From [Clostridium] clostridioforme AGR2157 (GTDB taxonomy: Bacteria; Bacillota; Clostridia; Lachnospirales; Lachnospiraceae), in assembly GCF_000424325.1 (NCBI RefSeq), contig NZ_AUJR01000040.1, positions 1 to 45,489 on the forward strand: a DNA stretch of 45,489 bases. The letters are read 5' to 3'. The notes beneath the pieces were generated by a model, which made no database searches, was not told the origin of the DNA, and saw only the letters and a program-made list of their open reading frames with translations. How positions within the stretch are numbered: the stretch's first letter is position 1; the number at the start of each line of letters is the position of its first letter. Position numbers and translations under genes: made by a program. This document shows positions 25,508 through 34,392 of this stretch, in pieces.

Positions 25508-27982
25508 ATGAGCCGATTTACATATACCCTGAACCGGGAACAGAAAATAGAAGAGCATGCTACGTATAAGCGTAAGGACCTGGAGAAAATGACTTTGTTT
25601 CACTTAAGGGAAATCTGTAGGAAAGAACAGGTGGTGGTGCCATCTGCCCAGTCTGCAGACAGGGAAGGTCTGATCCGTTTGATTATGCGGTTCAGGGGAC
25701 AGAAGGAATATCGGCATATTAATACAGCCCAGGAAACTGGTCTGATGCGTTTGCAGGAATTTGTGCAAAATAATAAGATTCATATTACGGATAAGCAACA
25801 AATTTGGATTCCTGGGACGATTACATTGTATCAGGAAACCGGGATGAATGAATTAGACGGTTACAAGGTGCGGTCGGATAACAAACTTTATGATGGAAAC
25901 TTGATCCTGATTGATGAGATGTTTCAGATTTACACCTGTTTCTATATACAAGAGGTAAAAGGCATCTATTATCTTTTCAAAGGTAAGGATGTCCCTGTAC
26001 GACCACTGGAAAAACATCAGTATTTTATCCTCTACCTTCCAAATGAAAGAGACTCTGAATTTTTCTATGATTGTTATTATGGAAATCGAGTGTCTGCTCC
26101 TGGATATATAGAGGGAATTAAAATACCGCTGCTGGATATACAGGAAAAAGAAATTGTAAAAGCAGAATTGCCACTGGTTATCGACTTTGGAAGTTCCAAT
26201 ACCACCATGGGAATCTGCCTTCCGGATGGAACATCGAAAATTGCATTGGATAAGGGACAAACCATCATTCCCAGTATTATTGGTGTAAAGGGGGTTTTGG
26301 AAGATAAGACGGAGTTCGTGTTCGGGTATGACGCACTGGCACTGACTGGGGAAAATTACCAGGACGAGGACGTCACTGTGTTTTACGATATAAAACGCTG
26401 GATTAGCGATGCGGACAGGAAACAGAGCGTCACTCTGAAAAACGGATATAAGTATCAGATTGATAGAAAAGAAATGCTTAGAGCGTATCTTGACTATCTG
26501 ATTGACCTGGCCCGGCAGCAATTTAAATGCACATTCAGCGGCATACAGCTCCTTGCCCCAATACGTCAAAAGAAGAAGTTTGAGGAGCTTTTTACGCAGC
26601 TCCTTCCAGAATATAATGTCAACTGTGAACTGGATGAAGGTATGGCTGTGTTATTCAATAGTATTAACAATCTGATAAATAACAGCCAGTATGAAAAAGG
26701 TCGATGGTACCATGCACTAATTATTGATTGTGGAGGTGGCACTACAGACTTGACATCGGGGTTGTTCCGAATTGAGAACAATAGAGTTTCCTATATCGTT
26801 GATCTGGAAACAAGATATGAAAATGGAGATACAAATTTTGGCGGAAATAATCTGACTTACCGGATTATGCAGTTGTTAAAAATTCGGATTGCGTATGAAT
26901 TAGGATTTATTAAACAGGAAAGTCTTTTCCGTTCAGAAAGCACATTTTCTTATGAGGATTTAGACGGACTATACCAACAGGCAGAGCAGTATATTCCTAC
27001 CCGTTTTAAAGAATACCAGGAGCGTAGTAGAGAACACTATTTCTATGTGAAAAATAATTATTACTACCTGTTTGAGGTGGCTGAGACCATCAAAAAACAA
27101 TTTTTTCAGTCTCAGTTCCGATATGAACTGCTTGTAGGAACGGATAAAAGTGCTGTAGAAGGAAGGGTATTTCTTGACAGATGGAAACTATCCATTTGTA
27201 CAGAAGGTAATTTTGAACATATTCGTGATTCTGTTGAGTTTTCAATATATTTAAACGAAATAGAGGAACTTTTAAGACCAGACATCTATCAGCTTATGGA
27301 ACGCTTTTTGGGTGAGAAATTTGTTCAAGGTGAATTGCAGGAATACGAGATGATTAAGCTTACAGGACAATCCTGTAAGTCCAGATTGTTTACAGAGGCC
27401 CTTAAACAATATGTACCTGGGAAACTGATACAAAATACGAAACAGGATAGTAGCGGAGTTGAACTGAAGATGTGCTGTCTGGAAGGTGCATTAGCATATT
27501 TCTTAAACTGTAAACGTGGATATATGAAAGTGAATCAACAATATCAGGTGGGAACCCTGCCATATGAAATTATGGCATTTACTCACGAAAATAAGGAAAA
27601 AATCTTGATTAAGAGCTTAGACCGTGAGAACCATATAGGGTATATTTCACGCTTCATGATAGGAAATCAGCTGGACTTATATTTAAACAATGAACGTGGT
27701 GAACGGTTAAAAACATACTATTTCGAATATGATACTTCGAAATTTGAAAAAACAACCCAGGACGAGATTAATCGTAGCTACCAGAATACTGTTATTCAAG
27801 AAGAAACAGACATTATTCTGGAAGGAGAAATGAAATTTTTTGTATGGGTATCAAGAGAACGATGGGGATTTGTGGTACTTCCTATCTTGAGAGAGGGAGA
27901 ATTGCTTTATAAAGGCAAAGAGACATTCTTTGATTTTGAAGATGATACGTGGGAATTGAATTTCTTTGATGGGAGGAAATAA
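25508..27982 (+). CDS. Large Hsp70/actin-like ATPase
   Basis: An 824-residue protein. Residues 1-215 are an extra domain whose start resembles a SAP-type helix-extension-helix (KDLEKMTLFHLREICRKEQV, GLIRLIMRF). The ATPase core follows, with phosphate-1 LVIDFGSSNTTMGI at about 222, phosphate-2 LIIDCGGGTTDLTSG at about 403 and the adenosine motif IKLTGQSCKSRLF at about 617. These nucleotide motifs look intact. The Hsp70 substrate-binding domain is not seen; the last 150 residues are different. With the J-protein it could form a remodelling pair. It might take the place of ClpV, the AAA+ ATPase that recycles type VI sheaths and is not found here; that is inference. Confidence 0.82.
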   Translation: MSRFTYTLNREQKIEEHATYKRKDLEKMTLFHLREICRKEQVVVPSAQSADREGLIRLIMRFRGQKEYRHINTAQETGLMRLQEFVQNNKIHITDKQQIWIPGTITLYQETGMNELDGYKVRSDNKLYDGNLILIDEMFQIYTCFYIQEVKGIYYLFKGKDVPVRPLEKHQYFILYLPNERDSEFFYDCYYGNRVSAPGYIEGIKIPLLDIQEKEIVKAELPLVIDFGSSNTTMGICLPDGTSKIALDKGQTIIPSIIGVKGVLEDKTEFVFGYDALALTGENYQDEDVTVFYDIKRWISDADRKQSVTLKNGYKYQIDRKEMLRAYLDYLIDLARQQFKCTFSGIQLLAPIRQKKKFEELFTQLLPEYNVNCELDEGMAVLFNSINNLINNSQYEKGRWYHALIIDCGGGTTDLTSGLFRIENNRVSYIVDLETRYENGDTNFGGNNLTYRIMQLLKIRIAYELGFIKQESLFRSESTFSYEDLDGLYQQAEQYIPTRFKEYQERSREHYFYVKNNYYYLFEVAETIKKQFFQSQFRYELLVGTDKSAVEGRVFLDRWKLSICTEGNFEHIRDSVEFSIYLNEIEELLRPDIYQLMERFLGEKFVQGELQEYEMIKLTGQSCKSRLFTEALKQYVPGKLIQNTKQDSSGVELKMCCLEGALAYFLNCKRGYMKVNQQYQVGTLPYEIMAFTHENKEKILIKSLDRENHIGYISRFMIGNQLDLYLNNERGERLKTYYFEYDTSKFEKTTQDEINRSYQNTVIQEETDIILEGEMKFFVWVSRERWGFVVLPILREGELLYKGKETFFDFEDDTWELNFFDGRK

Positions 27983-27990
27983 GAATATCT

Positions 27991-29280
27991 ATGGAGCACA
28001 CAGAACAAATTAAAGAGATGATCCGCAACGAAATCCAGTCAATTGAAAATCTAAAAGAGCGAGTTGCCTTTAAAGAATTGATGGAAGGAGTATTCCTTGC
28101 GTTATATGAAACAAATGAACTCATGTATAAGCAACTGGAATCACGGGTGGTCAACGAGTTGGCTTATGATATTAACCGGTATCAGATAAAAACAGGTTTA
28201 ATTGAGCGTAATTATTTAGATCAATCTCATCACCTGATGTCAGCAATCTGTGAAGATGATTTAAACTCGCCTAAGTTTATTGCAAGTGAGTTGCGGGAAG
28301 AGATAAAAGCTGCAGGAAAGGTCCGTCTCGCCACTGTGTTTGTCCAGTGTGACTGTATGGAACTAAAATCCTTTTATGAGAATCAAGGTTCTTTTACAGG
28401 GCTCCTATATTCGGAAAAATCATATCCTGTATCGATTAAGATAGAGCTGAATAAACGGTATCTAGCTAAAATTGAACATTTATATCATCTGTTTATGAAG
28501 AATGGAATTCCGTGGAAAACGGTTAATGCTCCATACCTGTTTAAAATGGCAGATGTATATATTACTGACATACCTGAAGAAATTCCGGATAATGCCCCAA
28601 TCATGAAATTAGGTACAGATTTTGGTGAATACAATCAGTATATCCATTATGACATGATTCCGGTCTGGAATATCCAGAAATTGAAGCTGGATAGCGTAGG
28701 ATTTCCAGTCGCGTGTGGGGATTATGCAAATTATGAGCATACGATATCCATTAGAGAGTATGGAGCAGAACACGCTTATCTGGTGGAGGAGAAAAAGGGA
28801 ATTCGTAACATCAGACAGAGCGGAGATAAACTCATGATAACGGGGCAAATCGCAAATGCAAAAAAATGGGATGTGTACATGATACGAAAGGGATCTGACC
28901 ATAAAATTGACAGATATACATACCCAATCATGGAGAATTTTAAAAAAGATGGATTTGCAGAACGATTCCAGCGACGTTCGGGCCAGCCGGTAAAAACAAA
29001 AGGAGAGCTTCGGCGGATTATTCTTGGGTTTGGCTTGGAGAACTATATTGAATATCAGGATTGTGCATTGATTGAACCGGGAATGGTAACAATTGAAACT
29101 TATTCTATGAATTTTTTCATGCGGGATGAGATACGTGAAAAAGGCGGTAGGAAACTGCTGGTTCTTTATTTTAAGCCGCAGAGCAAAGACACTTGGATTT
29201 TAAGGGATCTCGCCAGTTTTATATCTTCTGAGATTCAGGAATTGTATCCAGAATATGATTGCGGGGGTGTGTTGGTTTGA
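27991..29280 (+). CDS. Unrecognised 429-residue protein, baseplate candidate
   Basis: No family is recognised. The protein is soluble, has no signal peptide and is mixed helix and strand. The N-terminal 90 residues are charged helices (EQIKEMIRNEIQSIENLKER), the middle is strand-rich (HYDMIPVWNIQKLKLDSVGF), and the end is aromatic-rich (FYFKPQ-like segment LLVLYFKPQ). GGGAGGAA precedes the start by about 11 bases, directly after the ATPase gene. The next gene overlaps its stop codon. Position between ATPase and spikes matches where TssF/TssG/TssK-like baseplate genes lie in type VI clusters; this is inference from order only. Confidence 0.55.
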   Translation: MEHTEQIKEMIRNEIQSIENLKERVAFKELMEGVFLALYETNELMYKQLESRVVNELAYDINRYQIKTGLIERNYLDQSHHLMSAICEDDLNSPKFIASELREEIKAAGKVRLATVFVQCDCMELKSFYENQGSFTGLLYSEKSYPVSIKIELNKRYLAKIEHLYHLFMKNGIPWKTVNAPYLFKMADVYITDIPEEIPDNAPIMKLGTDFGEYNQYIHYDMIPVWNIQKLKLDSVGFPVACGDYANYEHTISIREYGAEHAYLVEEKKGIRNIRQSGDKLMITGQIANAKKWDVYMIRKGSDHKIDRYTYPIMENFKKDGFAERFQRRSGQPVKTKGELRRIILGFGLENYIEYQDCALIEPGMVTIETYSMNFFMRDEIREKGGRKLLVLYFKPQSKDTWILRDLASFISSEIQELYPEYDCGGVLV

Positions 29281-29972
29281 ACTACCTATGGGAAGTCATG
29301 TTGAAAGCTAAGGAAGATGGTATTTCTGAAGGTAAAATAAGATTTCAGATGTCCACCAATTTTAGCGCATATATGGAAGTCTCGTGTCCGTATTTGAATC
29401 AGGATACACTGGATGAACTGCCGGTAATTGAGGTGAATCCGTACTATCGATTTTATAATATATTCAAAGAATTATACCATCCAGAACTGACAGAGTATTT
29501 CCAGGCGAGAAAAAGTCTTACCAATTTAATCTTTCATCAATTGGCAGAAAATGATGTACTTTCTGGAATGACAAAAGAAATATATTATAAAAAAAAGCTT
29601 TTCGAAGATTTTATTAACAATTTATATGGTACGGCAGCAATGACAGCAATGCAACTTTTCAATAGGAACGAACAGGAAATCATCCTGAGCGGGGTATTGA
29701 GGCAATATGAAACAGGAAGCTCATTGGACATTTTCAAGGATATGGTGGAAGAATTAATACCAAGGAATATCATATATCGAAATAATGAAAATTTCCATGA
29801 AATAATGGTATTTATAGGTCAAAAACATGATAAAACAATTGCGGCAAAAATGGAACTTTTAATCCAGATGTTTGTGGAGATACCGTACACTGTTGATATC
29901 TATTATGAGTATCATTTTGGAATCATTGGGGTTGATGAGACTCTGAAAATCGATGAAATTGCAATATGCTGA
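29277..29972 (+). CDS. Unrecognised 231-residue protein, baseplate candidate
   Basis: The start is taken as TTG at 29277, which overlaps the preceding stop (TTGA) and has a G-rich run (GGGGGTG) upstream. It reads MNYLWEVMLKAKEDGISEGK, then FQMSTNFSAYMEVSCPYL. The middle is helical (MTKEIYYKKKLFEDFINNLY) and the end is strand-rich (YTVDIYYEYHFGIIGVDETL). No signal peptide, span or known motif. Its size and position would fit a small TssG-like or wedge protein, but this has no motif support. Confidence 0.55.
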   Translation: MNYLWEVMLKAKEDGISEGKIRFQMSTNFSAYMEVSCPYLNQDTLDELPVIEVNPYYRFYNIFKELYHPELTEYFQARKSLTNLIFHQLAENDVLSGMTKEIYYKKKLFEDFINNLYGTAAMTAMQLFNRNEQEIILSGVLRQYETGSSLDIFKDMVEELIPRNIIYRNNENFHEIMVFIGQKHDKTIAAKMELLIQMFVEIPYTVDIYYEYHFGIIGVDETLKIDEIAIC

Positions 29973-29987
29973 TGATGGGGGAAAAGA

Positions 29988-30758
29988 ATGTTCAAATATG
30001 TATATCCTCAATTTGAGAAAAAGCGCCTTTTGAGAGGTGAAATGCTGGAACAGTTACGGGATTATCCGAAAAATTATCTAAAAATGTCTTTTAGAGGATA
30101 TGGGAATGGGATTGTTACCGGATGTGAAATTACATGGGACAATGAACGGCTTACGATTGCACCTGGGATAATATTATACAAGGATAATCTTTATACTATG
30201 GAAATGCCATATGAGATTGAATGTGCAGCACTAGACAGAATACGGTATCTCAAAGTACAGTTTTTGGCGGAAGAGCGGGGAAACAGCAGTGTTGTAGGTA
30301 ATACTCGAATATCCCTGGACACAGAAAAGCCAAATGAAGCTTGCGAAATAGAATTATGCCGGTTCCGCCTGCAGGAAGGTGCAAAGCTTAGAGATGAGCA
30401 CGAAAGCTTTGAAGATTATTCGACCATGTATGACACAATAAATATAATTCATGTACCTTATGCCGCAGATGGTAATAGCACACTGAATCCACGTCTTTTA
30501 ATGACTTTTGCAAAAGAAATGATTTCCAAGGATAGCAGTAATCTCATGGATTGTGTTTTTTCTATGAGCGTTCTCGCAAATAGTGGACATGTCTCAAGAG
30601 ATTTTATCCAAGAATATGTATTTAACAGAACGAGTGAAAGGGCAGATGAGAATTACAGCATATATCGCGGGCTTTTGGATATTTTGAAATCACAGCAATC
30701 GGGTAGAAGTGTAAAGTCAAATAATGCTCAATCAACAAAAGGTGTAATGCTTCTCTAG
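29988..30758 (+). CDS. Unrecognised 256-residue protein, possible TssK-like anchor
   Basis: A soluble protein beginning MFKYVYPQFEKKRLLRGEML. The N-terminal half is strand-rich (FRGYGNGIVTGCEITWDNER; LTIAPGIILYKDNLYTMEMP; RIRYLKVQFLAEE), a layout that recalls the N-terminal shell domain of TssK and phage receptor-binding proteins. The C-terminal half is helical and polar. The resemblance is weak and by eye. GGGGGAAAAG precedes the start. It is one of four co-directional unrecognised genes before the VgrG-like genes. Confidence 0.5.
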   Translation: MFKYVYPQFEKKRLLRGEMLEQLRDYPKNYLKMSFRGYGNGIVTGCEITWDNERLTIAPGIILYKDNLYTMEMPYEIECAALDRIRYLKVQFLAEERGNSSVVGNTRISLDTEKPNEACEIELCRFRLQEGAKLRDEHESFEDYSTMYDTINIIHVPYAADGNSTLNPRLLMTFAKEMISKDSSNLMDCVFSMSVLANSGHVSRDFIQEYVFNRTSERADENYSIYRGLLDILKSQQSGRSVKSNNAQSTKGVMLL

Positions 30759-30775
30759 AAAGAAAGGATAGGAAT

Positions 30776-31432
30776 ATGTTTATTGATGAAAAAATAGCAG
30801 CTATGGACCGTTTACGTAGAAATAATATGAGAGAGGAACGTGAAAGATTAACCTCAAAAGGGGTCGATAAAAAACCACTTTTAGTAGAAGATGCATTAGC
30901 AGGTATTTGTGCAGGAAAGTTGCAATTGGAGGGAATTCCATTATTAGAATTTGACACATATATTATGCCTACACAGAATATTCCTTTTGTTACTTTCAAA
31001 AATTTTTATGATGCAAAGCAGGAGGATGAAGAAGGCGTTATTTTTTTGAAGCGTGCCAAGGAAATAAGTCAGATTATTAGTTGGCCTAAAACGATATTGA
31101 AACCTACCACTTTTGAACAGTGGGGGAATCTTTTGGTTAACGGCATGGCAGCCAATCGTATGAGTGCAGAAATCAAAAAAAAGAAACAGCTTAATCATAT
31201 CGAATATATCTGTTATGAGGTTCCAAGTGGAAAAGGACCGGTCTATAATGTCATGTTCCGTTTTAGGGATAAAGGTTATACAGCATTTGGAAATTATAAC
31301 TGTATGGGAGAGGATCAAGATACATTCGGTATTATATTTGAAGCCATGATGGCCGCGCTAGACCAATGGACTGATGCAAGTATACGGGAGTCACAAGATG
31401 GAAAAAATAAAGAAAGTGGAAATAGGGAGTAA
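30776..31432 (+). CDS. Unrecognised 218-residue protein, baseplate candidate
   Basis: The family is not recognised. The protein begins MFIDEKIAAMDRLRRNNMRE, a charged helix, continues with LLEFDTYIMPTQNIPFVTFK, and has a strand pair near the C-terminus (VMFRFRDKGYTAFGNYNCMG). No signal peptide or span. AAGGATAGG precedes the start. Its end overlaps the next gene by 35 bases if the VgrG-like protein starts at 31398. Position suggests part of the baseplate or a spike chaperone. Confidence 0.5.
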   Translation: MFIDEKIAAMDRLRRNNMREERERLTSKGVDKKPLLVEDALAGICAGKLQLEGIPLLEFDTYIMPTQNIPFVTFKNFYDAKQEDEEGVIFLKRAKEISQIISWPKTILKPTTFEQWGNLLVNGMAANRMSAEIKKKKQLNHIEYICYEVPSGKGPVYNVMFRFRDKGYTAFGNYNCMGEDQDTFGIIFEAMMAALDQWTDASIRESQDGKNKESGNRE

Positions 31433-32966
31433 TATAAATACATCTGGATATGGAGAGATGTATGACCAGGAAGAAAACCCTGGTTACCTGTCCAGGCAGG
31501 ATTCCATGGACATGCTCGACATGGAAAAGATGATGCTTCAGGAGGAAGAGGGTGCCATTACGTACAAGGACCTTTTTCTGTCAACAATGGAGATATCCTA
31601 TTTTGTCGATGTGAATATTACACAGGTTCCAGGAGAACATGCCAGATTATACGTAAAGGCGGTTTTAGACAGCGACATAGATGAAAATGACTTCCACGGC
31701 ATTAGTGATAATGTATCATTACAATACTGGAAGAATGAGAAAGCACATGTTCTGTTTTATGGAATCGTTGAAAACTTATACCTGGATAGAGATGGGGATG
31801 GAAAGGTTTTGGTCTTTACCGCGTGGGATGCAACGATGCAGATGGATATTGAACGGAAAAAGAGAATATTCCAGAATCCTGAGATGGGTGTGCATCAGTT
31901 AGTAGCGGAGATAATGAAAACCTATAGCGGCTCTGACTACAAAATTCATATACCTGATGAGCCTATTGGACAGTTAGTTGTTCAGTATGAGGAGACCGAT
32001 TGGGAGTTCCTTAAACGCTTTTTATCAAAATACAACGAAATGTTATATTCGGATACTACTTATCCAGATATTCGTTTTGAAGCTGGCTTGAATCCACATC
32101 CAGAAGCTTTTTCCTGGGATGACCTGCCGTTTTCCTTATCACAGGATTTAAGCAGGCTTGTTGAATTGAAGGTAAACGGTATGAATCAATTGACTGGTTC
32201 TCAGAACACAGTATTTGAAGTTGCTTCATATGATATTGCCACAATAGGAAGCCAGATTGTATATAAAGGCTCACCATGGTTTATAGAATCAACGGATCGC
32301 TTTATGGAAAACGGTCTTCTTAAGTGTAAATACCAGTTACGCCAACGAGAAAGTTTAAAAGTACTGCCATATTTCAATCAAAAGATTGCGGGAGTTTCTA
32401 TTGATGGTCTTATTGCCGGTGTTCAAAGGGATCGGGTTCAGGTTGATATGGAAATTGCTGCTGGTGATAGTGGTGCTGAAAAATATTGGTTTCCATATTC
32501 TACTGTTGCAGCGTCGTCCGATGGAAGTGGCTGGTATTGTATGCCGGAAACAGGAGAAAGTGTCCGCGTATATTTCCCAATAGATGATGAAAAAGAAGCA
32601 TACGTGGTAACAGCTATAAAGTCGCATGCGCCAGATTCAGGAAATGCGAACGATCCTATGGGAAACCCAAATGTACGCAATATACAGACTGCTCAAGGTA
32701 ATCAGGTTCAGTTTACGGATATTGGTGTGGTCATTGCAGCTGGCGAAAGTAATGGGAGCATCCTTATAAAAAAGAGCGGAGAACTTGTTTTAGATGGACT
32801 GATGGATATTAGCATATCTGCAGTGGAAAACCTTAATGTAACAGCAATAAATGAACTCATAATCAAATCCCAGGAATCAATCAAGGTTGCCAACAGTGCG
32901 GGCGGAGACATAGAAATGAAAAAGGGGACAGTAACCTTACATGGAAAGCTGATTAATGAGAATTAG
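31398..32966 (+). CDS. VgrG-like spike protein 1
   Basis: A 522-residue protein. A gp27/gpD-like region carries the diagnostic LVVQYEETDWEFLKRFLSKY at about 193-212. An OB-type gp5 domain follows at about 333-405 (DGLIAGVQRDRVQVDMEI; then WYCMPETGESVRVYFPID). The C-terminal 70 residues (LVLDGLMDISISAVENLNVT) look like a beta-helix needle. Such proteins form the trimeric spike on top of the tube. Start at 31398 is preferred (GGGAG at 7 bases) over an in-frame ATG at 31374. Compared with T6SS VgrG it is short and carries no extension domain. Confidence 0.82.
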   Translation: MEKIKKVEIGSNINTSGYGEMYDQEENPGYLSRQDSMDMLDMEKMMLQEEEGAITYKDLFLSTMEISYFVDVNITQVPGEHARLYVKAVLDSDIDENDFHGISDNVSLQYWKNEKAHVLFYGIVENLYLDRDGDGKVLVFTAWDATMQMDIERKKRIFQNPEMGVHQLVAEIMKTYSGSDYKIHIPDEPIGQLVVQYEETDWEFLKRFLSKYNEMLYSDTTYPDIRFEAGLNPHPEAFSWDDLPFSLSQDLSRLVELKVNGMNQLTGSQNTVFEVASYDIATIGSQIVYKGSPWFIESTDRFMENGLLKCKYQLRQRESLKVLPYFNQKIAGVSIDGLIAGVQRDRVQVDMEIAAGDSGAEKYWFPYSTVAASSDGSGWYCMPETGESVRVYFPIDDEKEAYVVTAIKSHAPDSGNANDPMGNPNVRNIQTAQGNQVQFTDIGVVIAAGESNGSILIKKSGELVLDGLMDISISAVENLNVTAINELIIKSQESIKVANSAGGDIEMKKGTVTLHGKLINEN

Positions 32967-32977
32967 GAGGCGGAATT

Positions 32978-34384
32978 ATGGCATATGCGGCAGACCAGAT
33001 AATAGTGAATGGGATTCAGCTGAAAATGATTGAAATGCTGGATATAAAAAGTGAAGCAGGAATGCATGGGGAATTGAGTCTTTGTGGCTATCTGGATGGA
33101 GAAAATGGGGTGGAAACTCTATATGGCTTCACTGAAGATGATAGTATATCTGTCTATGCAACCCAGTCATTACTTTTTTCAGGAATTATAACAAAAGTCA
33201 AGATATATGGTTTCGGTGGAATCATAAAGATTGAGATAAAAGCTAAAAGTAGAAGTATCCTGATGGACCGGAAGAAAAAATCCCGTTCATTTCAAGATAC
33301 ATCCATGACTTACAGTCAATTGGTCAGGTTTATTTTGGCAGAATATCCGGGAAGCGATATTATGCTTTCTATTACGGACCATCCTATTGGTGAAATTGCT
33401 GTTCAATACAAAGAGACAGACTGGGAATTCCTTAAGCGTATGCTTTCACAACTACATGCCGTTTTTTCGTGCAGGGTAGCTTCAGATACACTGCAACTAT
33501 ATGGCGGTGTACCAGAAGTAATCAAAGAACCATGGAATTACGAGATAGCGGGGTATCGAAAAGAACTTGGGAAGTATAGTTACTGGCTCCAGCAGGGAAA
33601 GAACATCAGTGATACTGATTTTTTCATTATGAGTATAGTAACAAATCATATTCCAGAATTATTTGAGGAGGTTGCATATTCTGGCAGCCCCCTAATTGTA
33701 CAACGTTACTCATATTCAATGATAAAAGGGATGCTTTATTGCTTTTGTGATCTTCAGAAAAAGGAAGGTATACTGGCTTCACCAGTCTACCCAATGCACC
33801 TTATCGGCGTTGCTCTGGAAGGAAATGTCTTGGAGATATCTGGGACAAAAATAAAGCTTCATCTAAAGATTGATGAAGGAAATAGTCTTGGCGACGTGTA
33901 TTGGTTTCCTTTTTCAACCCTGTCTGCTTCTCCAGATGGAAGCGGTTGGTACTATATGCCGGAAAAAGGTGACAATATCAGAGTATACTTTCCATCTAAA
34001 TTCACCAGGGATGTTATTGCCGTCAGTGCAGTAAGCAATTATGACGGGAAAAGTGGGGGTGTACCGGACCGAATGGGAAATCCCTCTACTAAATATTTAA
34101 GTAATCCAGGCGGACAACAGATGAAACTGGGGGAAGACGGTGTTTATCTGGCGTGTAGTGGTGGGTCGGCTATTGTAAAGATAGGAAATGATGGGGCAAT
34201 CGATATATCGTCACAGAACACAGTGGAGATTTCGGCGAAAAATAATGTCAGTATCGAAGCTGAGGAAGCTGTGACTATCCAAGCAACAGAAAATGCGGTA
34301 ATTTCCTGTTCCAAAGGAGGCACAGTGCAGATGCCTTCAGATGGAAATCTGATCATACAGGGAAGCGAAGTAAAGCTGGACTAG
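32978..34384 (+). CDS. VgrG-like spike protein 2
   Basis: A 468-residue paralogue of the preceding protein. The gpD-like motif reads IAVQYKETDWEFLKRMLSQL at about 140. The OB domain lies at about 275-350 (YWFPFSTLSASPDGSGWYYM then PEKGDNIRVYFPS). The end is a beta-helix-like run of NN- and V-rich strands (ISSQNTVEISAKNNVSIEAE). AGGAGG precedes the start. Two adjacent spike genes, plus a third fused to Rhs, suggest alternative spikes or a heterotrimer. Confidence 0.82.
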   Translation: MAYAADQIIVNGIQLKMIEMLDIKSEAGMHGELSLCGYLDGENGVETLYGFTEDDSISVYATQSLLFSGIITKVKIYGFGGIIKIEIKAKSRSILMDRKKKSRSFQDTSMTYSQLVRFILAEYPGSDIMLSITDHPIGEIAVQYKETDWEFLKRMLSQLHAVFSCRVASDTLQLYGGVPEVIKEPWNYEIAGYRKELGKYSYWLQQGKNISDTDFFIMSIVTNHIPELFEEVAYSGSPLIVQRYSYSMIKGMLYCFCDLQKKEGILASPVYPMHLIGVALEGNVLEISGTKIKLHLKIDEGNSLGDVYWFPFSTLSASPDGSGWYYMPEKGDNIRVYFPSKFTRDVIAVSAVSNYDGKSGGVPDRMGNPSTKYLSNPGGQQMKLGEDGVYLACSGGSAIVKIGNDGAIDISSQNTVEISAKNNVSIEAEEAVTIQATENAVISCSKGGTVQMPSDGNLIIQGSEVKLD

Positions 34385-34392
34385 GAGGCCTT

